Position numbers and translations under genes: made by a program
Shown here: in pieces, positions 6,855 to 13,095 of the stretch
How the letters are laid out: every line of letters begins with the position of its first letter
Position numbering within the stretch: the stretch's first letter is position 1
Assembly (NCBI GenBank): GCA_964645585.1
Contig: CAZYAN010000071.1
Coordinates: forward strand, 1-15,275
Origin: DATGSL01 sp964645585
GTDB lineage: Bacteria; Verrucomicrobiota; Verrucomicrobiia; Opitutales; T3Sed10-336
Direction: 5' to 3'
DNA: 15,275 bases
Notes under the pieces: generated by a model
Database searches by the model: none
The model's input: the letters and a program-made list of their open reading frames with translations, nothing else
What the model was told of the DNA's origin: nothing

Positions 6855-7916
6855 GTGGAAAAAGTAACTGACATCAATGTTCTCGAAACGAAGGCGCTTC
6901 CGACGCCGGTTGAGCTGAAGGAGAGTGTGCGGAAAACCGAGGGGCAGGCCGCGTTTGTCGGACAGAGCCGCAAGGAAATCAACCGGATCCTTTTCGGGGA
7001 CGATAAGCGGATGCTCTTTGTGGTCGGCCCGTGCTCGATCCACGATGTTGAAGCTGGTCTCGAATACGCGCGCCGGCTGGCAGCGCTGGCGAAAGAAGTG
7101 CAGGATCGGATTTTCGTTGTTATGCGCGTGTATTTCGAAAAGCCGCGCACGACAGTCGGCTGGAAGGGTCTGATCATGGACCCGCAACTCGACGGGAGCT
7201 GCGATATCGCAAGCGGGCTTCGCGTCGCCCGCTTGTTTTTGCGTGACGTGATTGACCTCGGTCTGCCGACGGCCACCGAGCTGCTCGACCCGATCACGCC
7301 GCAGTATATTACGGACCTGATGTCCTGGTCGGCGATTGGCGCGCGCACAACCGAGTCGCAGACACATCGTCAGATGGCTTCCGGGCTTTCCATGCCGGTC
7401 GGGTTCAAGAACGGAACCGACGGAAATGTGACGACCGCTATCAACGCGATCAAGGCGGCCAGCGGCACGCAAACGTTTCTCGGCATCAATCGGGACGGGC
7501 TGGCTTCAGCCGTCACAACCCGCGGCAATCCGCATTGTCACGTGATCCTCCGCGGTGGGCGGAACGGTCCGAATTACAACGCGGCGGCGATCCGTGAGGC
7601 GGAGGAAAAACTGGCCGCGGCGGGGCTGCCGAAAGCGATCATGGTCGATTGCAGCCATGCCAACAGCGGAAAGGACGCCGCGAATCAGCCGAAGGTTGCC
7701 GAAGCGGTATTGGAGCAGGTGGAAGAAGGGAACAACTCGATTATTGGATTGATGGTTGAGAGCAACCTGCGGGCGGGAAACCAGAAGTTTCCCCAGCCGA
7801 AGGAAAACCTGGAATACGGGGTGTCGATCACCGATGCTTGCATCGATTGGGAGACGACCGAAACGATGATTCGCCGAACGCATGAAATTCTGGGGTGCCG
7901 GTTCACTTCAGCTTGA
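6855..7916 (+). CDS. aroG: 3-deoxy-7-phosphoheptulonate (DAHP) synthase, class I
   Basis: This enzyme condenses phosphoenolpyruvate with erythrose 4-phosphate, the first step of aromatic amino acid synthesis. From the GTG at 6855 it has 353 residues, against 350 for E. coli AroG, and aligns without gaps by eye at the N-terminus. Visible motifs are G-P-C-S-I-H-D (58-64, with the metal-ligand Cys60), RVYFEKPRTTVGWKG (91-105), GARTTESQTHRQMASGL, GFKNGTDG, HVILRGG, V-D-C-S-H-A-N-S-G-K, M-V-E-S-N-L and S-I-T-D-A-C-I. The metal ligands Cys, His, Glu and Asp are therefore all present. The frame extends upstream to an ATG at 6747, but that would cover the candidate promoter and add unrelated residues. 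GGAG lies only 2 nt from the GTG, an unusually short spacing. Which aromatic end product inhibits it cannot be told. The mdh gene follows after 48 bp. Confidence 0.94.
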   Translation: MEKVTDINVLETKALPTPVELKESVRKTEGQAAFVGQSRKEINRILFGDDKRMLFVVGPCSIHDVEAGLEYARRLAALAKEVQDRIFVVMRVYFEKPRTTVGWKGLIMDPQLDGSCDIASGLRVARLFLRDVIDLGLPTATELLDPITPQYITDLMSWSAIGARTTESQTHRQMASGLSMPVGFKNGTDGNVTTAINAIKAASGTQTFLGINRDGLASAVTTRGNPHCHVILRGGRNGPNYNAAAIREAEEKLAAAGLPKAIMVDCSHANSGKDAANQPKVAEAVLEQVEEGNNSIIGLMVESNLRAGNQKFPQPKENLEYGVSITDACIDWETTETMIRRTHEILGCRFTSA

Positions 7917-7964
7917 TTGCGCTACCTCCATCCCCTTACAAACCAGGGAAGAAAAACGACTTTT

Positions 7965-8948
7965 ATGAAGAACCCGATACGCGTCGCGGTAACGGGAGCA
8001 GCCGGTCAGATCGGTTACTCCCTCTTATTCAGAATTGCCTCCGGATCGATGTTTGGAGACGACCAGCCGGTGGAGCTGCATCTCATCGAAATTCCGCCGG
8101 CACTTGGCGCCCTCGAGGGGGTTGTCATGGAGCTGCAGGATTGCGCGTTCCCACTGTTGAAAAAGGTCGTGGCGACCGCCGATCTCGACGAAGGCTTCAG
8201 CGGCGTCAACTGGGCGCTGCTGGTCGGCAGCGTACCGCGAAAGGCAGGCATGGAGCGGAAGGATTTGCTCAGTATCAATGGCAAGATCTTTACCGGCCAA
8301 GGGCAGGCAATCGCCAAGAATGCCGCTTCCGACGCCCGGGTTCTGGTCGTCGGAAATCCGTGCAACACGAACTGCCTGATCGCGATGAACAATGGCAAGG
8401 AACTGCCGCGAGACCGCTGGTTCGCGATGACCCGGCTCGACGAGAACCGGGGAAAAACCCAGCTGGCGATCAAGGCCGGCGCCGATGTGGCCGACGTTTC
8501 CAATTTGGCGGTTTGGGGCAACCATTCGTCAACAATGTATCCAGATTTCTACAACGCCCGGATTAGGGGCAAGCTCGCCCCGGAGGTGATCCAGGACGAA
8601 GCCTGGTTTAAGGAAACTTTCCTTCCGACGGTGCAGCAGCGGGGCGCGGCGATCATCAAGGCCCGCGGAGCATCTTCGGCGGCATCGGCGGCGAATGCTG
8701 TCGTTGACACGGTTCGGTCGCTGACGCGTCCGACGCCGGCCGGTGACTGGTTCAGCGTCGCGGTTTGTTCCGACGGCAGCTACGGTGTGGAAAAGGATAT
8801 CATTACTTCCTTTCCGATCCGCAGCGATGGAACAAACTGGGAAATCGTTCAGGATGTTCCCCTCACCGATTTCAGTCGCGAAAAGATCCAGCAAAGCGTC
8901 AACGAGCTGGTCGAAGAGAAATCGATGGTCAGCGACCTGCTTCCGTAG
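7965..8948 (+). CDS. mdh: Malate dehydrogenase (NAD-dependent, cytosolic-type)
   Basis: The enzyme interconverts malate and oxaloacetate. It has 327 residues from the ATG at 7965, and the first strand (I-R-V-A-V-T-G-A-A-G-Q-I-G) follows at once, fixing the start. AGGGAAG lies about 14 nt upstream. The sequence is of the eukaryotic-cytosolic-like MDH group: L-V-G-S-V-P-R-K-A-G-M-E-R-K-D (substrate arginines 92 and 98), N-P-C-N-T-N (131-136), the catalytic pair in T-R-L-D-E-N-R (Asp159) and W-G-N-H-S-S (His187). Glu42 after the second strand replaces the more usual Asp and should still favour NAD over NADP. It sits 48 bp after the DAHP synthase gene, so co-transcription is likely although the pathways differ. 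It converges on the SDR gene with a 23-bp gap. Confidence 0.95.
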   Translation: MKNPIRVAVTGAAGQIGYSLLFRIASGSMFGDDQPVELHLIEIPPALGALEGVVMELQDCAFPLLKKVVATADLDEGFSGVNWALLVGSVPRKAGMERKDLLSINGKIFTGQGQAIAKNAASDARVLVVGNPCNTNCLIAMNNGKELPRDRWFAMTRLDENRGKTQLAIKAGADVADVSNLAVWGNHSSTMYPDFYNARIRGKLAPEVIQDEAWFKETFLPTVQQRGAAIIKARGASSAASAANAVVDTVRSLTRPTPAGDWFSVAVCSDGSYGVEKDIITSFPIRSDGTNWEIVQDVPLTDFSREKIQQSVNELVEEKSMVSDLLP

Positions 8949-8971
8949 GCGGGCAACCGGCCGGATTCGCC

Positions 8972-9799
8972 TCACAAGCGCTGGATCGTCAATCCGCCGT
9001 CGACCATAATGACTTGGCCGGTTGAGTAGGGAAAATGCCCGCCGGCAAGCGCGGCGACGGCTTTGCCGACATCGTCCGGATAGCCCCAGCGCTTTTGGAT
9101 ACAGAGTCCTTCCGCGATCAGCCGGTCGTATTTTTCCGATACGCCGGCTGTCATGTCGGTCTTTGTAATACCGGGCCGCACTTCGTAAACCGGCAGGTTG
9201 TATTCACCGAGCCGTGACGCCCAAAGCTGGGTTGCCATCGCAATTCCCGATTTGGCGATGCAATATTCGCCGCGGTTGGTGGACGCGACCGTTGCGGAAA
9301 TCGACCCGATGTTAATGATGCAGCCGGAAAAATCAGGGTCGATCTCCCTCTGTTCGATCATCCAGCGCGCGGCCGCCTGTGTCAGAAAATAAGGACCCTG
9401 CAAGTTGACTTGCAGGACTTCCTCAAAACTTTCCTCAGAAGCTTCGAGCAGATCCTTTCGCTCCTTCGGCGCCATGCCGGCGTTATTGACGAGGAGATTC
9501 AGTCGGCCGAAACGCTCCCGAACTTCCGCCAGGATACGGCTGCGGTCATCGCGATTCCCGATATTGCCGCGACAGTACAAGACCTCGGCTCCGAGATCTT
9601 CCAGTTTCGCGATTGCGTCCGCGACCGCTCCGGCTTCCCGGATCCCATTGATCGCAACCGAAAACCCGATCTTCGCTAAATGCTCCGCGATCCCGAAACC
9701 GATCCCGCGGGAGCCGCCGGTAATCATCGCGACGCGATGATTACCGGCGGCAGTCTTTGGTCTTTGGTCCTTGGTCATTTGTCCTTTGGAGTCAGTCAT
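8972..9799 (-). CDS. SDR oxidoreductase (annotated relatives: 3-ketoacyl-ACP reductase) with chimeric N-terminus
   Basis: This is a classical short-chain dehydrogenase: T-G-G-S-R-G-I-G for NAD(P) binding, N-N-A-G, and the catalytic Ser in I-G-S-I-S-A-T with Y-C-I-A-K. It ends GQVIMVDGGLTIQRL. Relatives are usually labelled FabG-like, but its place in a uronide operon suggests a keto-sugar-acid reductase or dehydrogenase (KduD or DEH-reductase type); this is inference. The first 20 or so residues before R-V-A-M-I-T-G-G are odd. They are encoded by a heptanucleotide array and by an inverted copy of the gene's own sequence (9733-9751). I chose the ATG at 9799 because AGGA lies 5 nt ahead; ATGs at 9805 and 9778 are in frame. 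The native start seems lost, so N-terminal function may differ from relatives. Confidence 0.88.
   Translation of the reverse strand: MTDSKGQMTKDQRPKTAAGNHRVAMITGGSRGIGFGIAEHLAKIGFSVAINGIREAGAVADAIAKLEDLGAEVLYCRGNIGNRDDRSRILAEVRERFGRLNLLVNNAGMAPKERKDLLEASEESFEEVLQVNLQGPYFLTQAAARWMIEQREIDPDFSGCIINIGSISATVASTNRGEYCIAKSGIAMATQLWASRLGEYNLPVYEVRPGITKTDMTAGVSEKYDRLIAEGLCIQKRWGYPDDVGKAVAALAGGHFPYSTGQVIMVDGGLTIQRL
9713..9751. repeat. Perfect palindrome, 19-bp arms, 1-bp centre
   Basis: GCCGCCGGTAATCATCGCG (9713-9731) and its exact reverse complement (9733-9751) flank a single base. The left arm is genuine SDR coding sequence (V-A-M-I-T-G-G on the minus strand). The right arm is an inverted copy that ends exactly where the AGTCTTT element end begins at 9752. 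In mRNA it would form a very stable hairpin. Confidence 0.95.
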
Positions 9800-9801
9800 T
9801 T
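9752..9801 (+). repeat. Heptanucleotide array, left end of inserted unit
   Basis: After an initial A at 9752 the sequence reads as seven 7-mers: GTCTTTG twice, GTCCTTG, GTCATTT, GTCCTTT, GGAGTCA and GTCATTT. The first three match the consensus GTCYTTG exactly. On the minus strand it encodes the MTKDQRPKT-like start of the SDR. It is the inverted partner of the array at 9993-10024. Confidence 0.85.
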
Positions 9802-9806
9802 CCATC

Positions 9807-9992
9807 CTATCTGGCTGCGCTCTTTTTCAAGTAGTGAATGAACCCGCCGATTTGCGATCTCGTTTCCTCGGCGAGCTTGTAGAGTTCGGCGAATTGATCG
9901 TGGCTCATCAATTCGGAATCCAATGCGACGTAGAGCTGACTTTGGACTTCACGGACGATACGAAGAACCGAAGATGTATGGAGCAAAAACTT
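9807..9992 (-). pseudogene. Remnant of a four-helix-bundle (23S rRNA intervening-sequence type, S23) protein gene
   Basis: The frame encodes 61 residues ending R-E-V-Q-S-Q-L-Y-V-A-L-D, then F-A-E-L-Y-K-L-A-E-E-T-R-S-Q-I-G-G-F-I-H-Y-L-K-K-S. That is the pattern of the last two helices of the four-helix-bundle family (about 115-125 residues; the Avd and S23 relatives). The first two helices, with the usual D-L-x-V-W-Q-K and A-N-I-A-E-G motifs, are missing. Upstream the frame enters the heptad array and then the oxidoreductase gene out of phase. There is no start codon ahead of the homologous part. The stop (9807-9809) lies one base before an ATG that is in frame with the SDR. I read it as a truncated, probably dead gene. 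Confidence 0.7.
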
Positions 9993-10024
9993 GACCAAGG
10001 ACCGAAGACCAAGGACTAAAGACT
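9993..10024 (-). repeat. Heptanucleotide array, right end of inserted unit
   Basis: Read on the minus strand from 10024 it starts with A and continues GTCTTTA, GTCCTTG, GTCTTCG, GTCCTTG, then GTC. It is the inverted counterpart of the array at 9752. The first 18 bases match 16 of 18, one extra 7-mer follows, and then CTTGGTCA is identical. In the leftward mRNA the two arrays could pair and enclose the four-helix-bundle remnant. Confidence 0.85.
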
Positions 10025-10058
10025 TCGAGCTTCCGCCGCTACAGGGCGGGAAGCTCGA
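10025..10058. repeat. Foldback inverted repeat at the oxidoreductase stop codon
   Basis: TCGAGCTTCC (10025-10034) is the exact reverse complement of GGAAGCTCGA (10049-10058). Pairing extends through GCC (10035-10037) with GGC (10045-10047) across one bulged base. The right side is true coding sequence (V-E-L-P-A of the Gfo/Idh/MocA protein). The left side is an inverted copy that ends exactly where the element's AGTCTTT begins at 10024. The stop codon lies in the loop. Confidence 0.85.
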
Positions 10059-11190
10059 CCCATTTCCGCTCCTTCCAGGATTCGATCGCTTTCTCCGCGA
10101 GCTGCACACCTTTCGCGCCTTCACGGAGGGTCCAGCGGAAGGGCTCATCCAAGACTACATGCCGGAGGAACAGCTCCCATTGTATCTTAAACGCATTGTC
10201 GTAGTTCGTGGCGTCAGGGACTTCCTGCCACCCGCCAAAAAAGTCGATCGGATTGTCGACGTCGGGATTCCAAACCGGTTTCGGGGTGGCAGCGGCCGGC
10301 TGAACCCAGCATTTGCGTAATCCCACGATGGCGGATCCTTTCGTACCGTCGACTTGCATCGTCAGGAGATCGTCGCGCCGAACGCGCACCGTCCAAGAGC
10401 TGTTGAAGTGACAAATAATACCGTTATCCAGTTCAAAGGTCGCGTAGGCGGCGTCGTCAGCGGTCGCCTTGTACGGTTTTCCCTTTTCATCGTAACGCGT
10501 CGGAAGATGGGTAGCGCCAAGGCAGGAGAGCGACTTGATATTGCCGAATAGATTATCGATCACGTAGCGCCAATGACAGAGCATGTCGATGATAATGCCG
10601 CCGCCGTCTTCGGCGCGGTAATTCCAAGAAGGACGCTGCGCCGGCTGTTCGGGGTTTTCACCGGTAAAGACCCAATACCCAAATTCCCCGCGGACTGAAA
10701 GGATTTCCCCAAAGAAGCCCTCGTCCTTGATCATTTGGAATTTTCGAAGTCCGGGCAGCCAGAGCTTGTCCTGGACAACTCCATTCTTGAGCCCGGCCTC
10801 TTCACAAAGTTCGGCTAGCCGCACGGCTTCAGATGCAGTAACAGCGGTAGGCTTTTCGCAGTAGATCGCTTTGCCTGATTTGACAGCCAATTCGATGAAC
10901 TTCGTTCGCAGCAGGGTCGAAGAAGCATCGAAGAAAATTTCGTTGCGATCATCCGCGAGCGCCCCCTCAACATCCGTCGTATAACGTTCGATGCCAGTCC
11001 GCTCGGCCAGGGCACGGAGTTTGTTTTCGTTGCGACCCGTGAGGATTGGATCAGGCATCAGCGTCAGATCGTCTGATATCTTGACGCCGCCCTGTTGCAT
11101 GATGGCAAGAATCGAGCGGATGAGGTGCTGGTTTGTACCCATCCGGCCCGTAACGCCGTTCATGATAATACCGACTTTGCGAATTTCCAT
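10039..11190 (-). CDS. Gfo/Idh/MocA family oxidoreductase
   Basis: From the ATG at 11190 the protein has 383 residues. An N-terminal Rossmann fold begins V-G-I-I-M-N-G-V-T-G-R-M-G, followed by the family hallmark C-E-K-P in A-I-Y-C-E-K-P-T-A-V. The C-terminal alpha/beta domain contains FGYWVFTGENPEQPAQRPSW, GGGIIIDMLCHWRYVIDNLFG and a closing W-K-E-R-K-W-V-E-L-P-A-L. Members use NAD(P) to oxidise or reduce sugars, sugar acids or inositols; the substrate is unknown here. The frame reaches back to an ATG at 11280 inside the cupin gene, but AGGGTG 9 nt before 11190 and the Rossmann strand directly after it favour the later start. It lies 34 bp after the cupin gene, and its stop codon is inside a foldback repeat. 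Confidence 0.92.
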   Translation of the reverse strand: MEIRKVGIIMNGVTGRMGTNQHLIRSILAIMQQGGVKISDDLTLMPDPILTGRNENKLRALAERTGIERYTTDVEGALADDRNEIFFDASSTLLRTKFIELAVKSGKAIYCEKPTAVTASEAVRLAELCEEAGLKNGVVQDKLWLPGLRKFQMIKDEGFFGEILSVRGEFGYWVFTGENPEQPAQRPSWNYRAEDGGGIIIDMLCHWRYVIDNLFGNIKSLSCLGATHLPTRYDEKGKPYKATADDAAYATFELDNGIICHFNSSWTVRVRRDDLLTMQVDGTKGSAIVGLRKCWVQPAAATPKPVWNPDVDNPIDFFGGWQEVPDATNYDNAFKIQWELFLRHVVLDEPFRWTLREGAKGVQLAEKAIESWKERKWVELPAL

Positions 11191-11224
11191 ATATTGTAAC
11201 ACCCTATTTAAAGCAGCCGCGGTT

Positions 11225-11671
11225 TTATACAGGCTTGTCGGTGCATTGCGGAGCGGCGCCTTCAGGAAGAGGAGGGACATCGACCCCCGCCTTGGGCAGC
11301 GTTCCGTCGAGCTCCTGACGCCAGTGGGCGACGTCGCCGGCTGGACCGTAGCAGTAGATCATTTTCATCGGAGTGTCGCCAGTGTTGGTCAGCTGATGAA
11401 AGACGCCGGGTGGAATATAGACCGCTTGCCCGGCTTTGATGGCACTGCGTTCTTCTCCCAGGCACATTTCCCCGGCCCCTTCCGCGATGAAATAGATTTC
11501 CTCTTGTTCCTGATTATGCCACGGCACCTGACCGCCATTGGGTTCGAGAATCACGACTCCCATGGCGAAGTTTTTTGCCTGGATTGGGGAAGCGCCTCCA
11601 ACGAGGTTGCGCGTCCGGCGCCGGGCCGGAAAGGTCCGGCCTTCCATTTGATTGAGGTCCGCGATGAGCAT
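11225..11671 (-). CDS. Cupin-domain protein, possible uronate-processing enzyme
   Basis: This is a 148-residue single cupin. Motif 1 reads W-H-N-Q-E-Q-E-E-I-Y-F-I-A-E-G, which fits H-x-H-x3-E-x6-G except that the second histidine is Gln. Motif 2, G-Q-A-V-Y-I-P-P-G-V-F-H-Q-L-T-N, fits G-x5-P-x-G-x2-H-x3-N exactly. A mononuclear metal site with His, Gln, Glu and His ligands is therefore likely. In a locus with GH88 and KDPG aldolase a KdgF-like role (opening of unsaturated uronate) is attractive, but the protein is longer than KdgF and this is inference; a sugar isomerase role is equally possible. The start at 11671 (MLIADLNQMEGRTF) has no Shine-Dalgarno sequence. The frame is open through the upstream heptad array, where it yields only low-complexity residues. 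Confidence 0.82.
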   Translation of the reverse strand: MLIADLNQMEGRTFPARRRTRNLVGGASPIQAKNFAMGVVILEPNGGQVPWHNQEQEEIYFIAEGAGEMCLGEERSAIKAGQAVYIPPGVFHQLTNTGDTPMKMIYCYGPAGDVAHWRQELDGTLPKAGVDVPPLPEGAAPQCTDKPV

Positions 11672-11678
11672 GACGGGA

Positions 11679-11713
11679 AATTTTTGATATTTGATTTTTG
11701 ATTTTTGATTGGT
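11679..11713 (+). repeat. Second heptanucleotide array, GATTTTT type
   Basis: Five consecutive 7-mers: AATTTTT, GATATTT, GATTTTT, GATTTTT and GATTGGT. The array fills almost the whole 43-bp gap between the GH88 stop and the cupin ATG, where a ribosome binding site would be expected. Unlike the array at 9752 it has no adjacent foldback of host sequence. Confidence 0.8.
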
Positions 11714-11714
11714 A

Positions 11715-13094
11715 TCACTGCCCGAAGAAGGTGTAGTAGGGATCGTTGTTTGCGACGCGCTGAACATAGAGCGCGGCTTCGCGTGCATGATAGTCGCCCC
11801 ACATGCTGGACTCGCCGCACGGAACTTTTTGCTTCGGAGGAATATAATCCCAGCCGTTCGGACGGTGGTAGACAGAGTGCAGGAGAAGGCCCTGATGGTT
11901 CCCGCTTGTACTGAGATACGGTTCGTCGAAGAGTGTATTTAAGACGGTGAGACCTGCCTGCCAGTAGCGTTTGCCCTTTTTCCGCTTCCCTTGCTTTTGC
12001 AGATATCGGCCGAGGCGGAGAAGGCCTTGGGCCGCGATGGCGGCCGCGGAACTGTCAACCGGCTCCCACTTGTTGAAGGGGTCGGCGGGCTGGGAAAGAT
12101 AATCGCCCAGGCGATGGAGGTTCGGCGCCCCGGTGTCCCAGTACGGAATGCCGTCGGCGGGCGTGTGTTCAATATAGAAATCGCACGTCGCTTCGGCACC
12201 TTTAAGCATCATCGCCTCGACCTCGGCTCGCTCGCCAATTTCCGCGAAATCTTCGTCTGGCAGCGTCTCGAGGAATTCGAGCTGTTCCGGGTAGCCGAGC
12301 ATGCACCATGCGAGGCCGCGCGTCCAGGTCGTGAACGGTGAATAGCCTTGCTGGGAACTCGGGCAGCGATAGTTGCCGTCGTTCAAATTGAAAATGCTCT
12401 CGTGTGCCGTGCGTCCGCGTATATCGAACGAATCGCGGCCTTCCCCATAATAGACATTATAGCGTCCATTGTTCCATGCGTGTTCGACGAGCCGGCGCAA
12501 GAGATTGATCTTCTCATCGCCCTCCTCCAACAGCACATGTCCGAGCCGATGCCCCATGGCGAGTGAGCGGAGGGACCGCATCGTATCGGCGAACAGCGAT
12601 TGCGGCCCGTTAAATGAATAAATAAATCCTGTGCCGTCGTGGATCGTGGTCCATCGGCGGGCTTGGACGGCGCCGCTGCATTTGAGGGCGAGTTCGTGAA
12701 AATGTTTTTCCCAAGCTTCGGCTTCGATGCGACCTTCGTTGATGAGGCGCAGAAGATTCCCGTAGGTGCTGACGTTATTGAAACCGTGGTCGTGGACGCC
12801 GGTGTGGGTGAGATGCGGTGCCATCAGCCCGAGCGTACGATCGCGGCCCATTCGGAGAAACTCCTCGTCGCCCGTGGCGTCGAACTGCAGGATCGCGGCG
12901 CCATATTGGAAGCCTTGCGTCCATTCGGTCCAGCCGCGCGTCGTGTATTTTCCTTTGACGGTGAAGACCGGCGATCCTTGGGAGGTATCGTAGTTTTTGT
13001 CGAGGTCGGCGATTTTTACCGCGGAAGCCGCCCAGAGTTTATCGATTTTGCCGAGAAGATCGGCCGGTTTGAGGTTTGGGTCGATTTGGATCAT
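11715..13094 (-). CDS. GH88 family glycoside hydrolase, unsaturated glucuronyl hydrolase
   Basis: The protein has 459 residues and no signal peptide, so it should act in the cytoplasm. GH88 features seen by eye are G-V-H-D-H-G-F-N-N-V-S (about 100), with the first catalytic-type Asp, and F-N-G-P-Q-S-L-F-A-D-T-M (about 163-174) with the second. Also present are P-F-T-T-W-T-R-G-L-A-W-C, Y-W-D-T-G-A-P-N, P-V-D-S-S-A-A-A-I-A-A-Q-G-L-L and the C-terminal G-E-S-S-M-W-G-D-Y-H-A-R-E-A. Family members hydrate and release the 4,5-unsaturated uronic acid from oligosaccharides made by polysaccharide lyases. The ATG starts one base after the regulator's TAA (TAAAATG), indicating translational coupling. 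The exact substrate (pectin, glycosaminoglycan, ulvan or alginate-like) cannot be read from sequence. Confidence 0.85.
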   Translation of the reverse strand: MIQIDPNLKPADLLGKIDKLWAASAVKIADLDKNYDTSQGSPVFTVKGKYTTRGWTEWTQGFQYGAAILQFDATGDEEFLRMGRDRTLGLMAPHLTHTGVHDHGFNNVSTYGNLLRLINEGRIEAEAWEKHFHELALKCSGAVQARRWTTIHDGTGFIYSFNGPQSLFADTMRSLRSLAMGHRLGHVLLEEGDEKINLLRRLVEHAWNNGRYNVYYGEGRDSFDIRGRTAHESIFNLNDGNYRCPSSQQGYSPFTTWTRGLAWCMLGYPEQLEFLETLPDEDFAEIGERAEVEAMMLKGAEATCDFYIEHTPADGIPYWDTGAPNLHRLGDYLSQPADPFNKWEPVDSSAAAIAAQGLLRLGRYLQKQGKRKKGKRYWQAGLTVLNTLFDEPYLSTSGNHQGLLLHSVYHRPNGWDYIPPKQKVPCGESSMWGDYHAREAALYVQRVANNDPYYTFFGQ

Positions 13095-13095
13095 T

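Larger units (their letters stand above)
9752..10024. mobile_element. 273-bp inserted unit with inverted heptad termini and four-helix-bundle remnant
   Basis: Both ends begin AGTCTTT reading inward. Over 26 aligned bases the inverted ends agree at 24, apart from one extra 7-mer in the right arm. Between them lies the C-terminal half of a four-helix-bundle gene. Each end is directly abutted by an inverted copy of host gene sequence (9733-9751 and 10025-10037). No transposase is encoded, so the unit is non-autonomous or a fossil. Terminal inverted repeats around a gene of this protein family recall the intervening sequences of bacterial 23S rRNA, but here the unit sits in an operon. That it moved as a unit is inference. 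Confidence 0.55.

Noticed and set aside
8949..8971. Bidirectional terminator between mdh and the SDR gene
   Set aside because: The 23-bp gap has GC-rich short complementarities but no clear stem and no T-run on either strand.
9993..10148. 113-residue ORF beginning inside the oxidoreductase gene
   Set aside because: Only its last 61 residues look like a protein family. The rest is out-of-frame oxidoreductase sequence and repeat translation.
11672..11788. N-terminal extension of the cupin through the GATTTTT array
   Set aside because: It translates into low-complexity Lys/Gln/Ser sequence overlapping the GH88 gene; the cupin proper starts at 11671.
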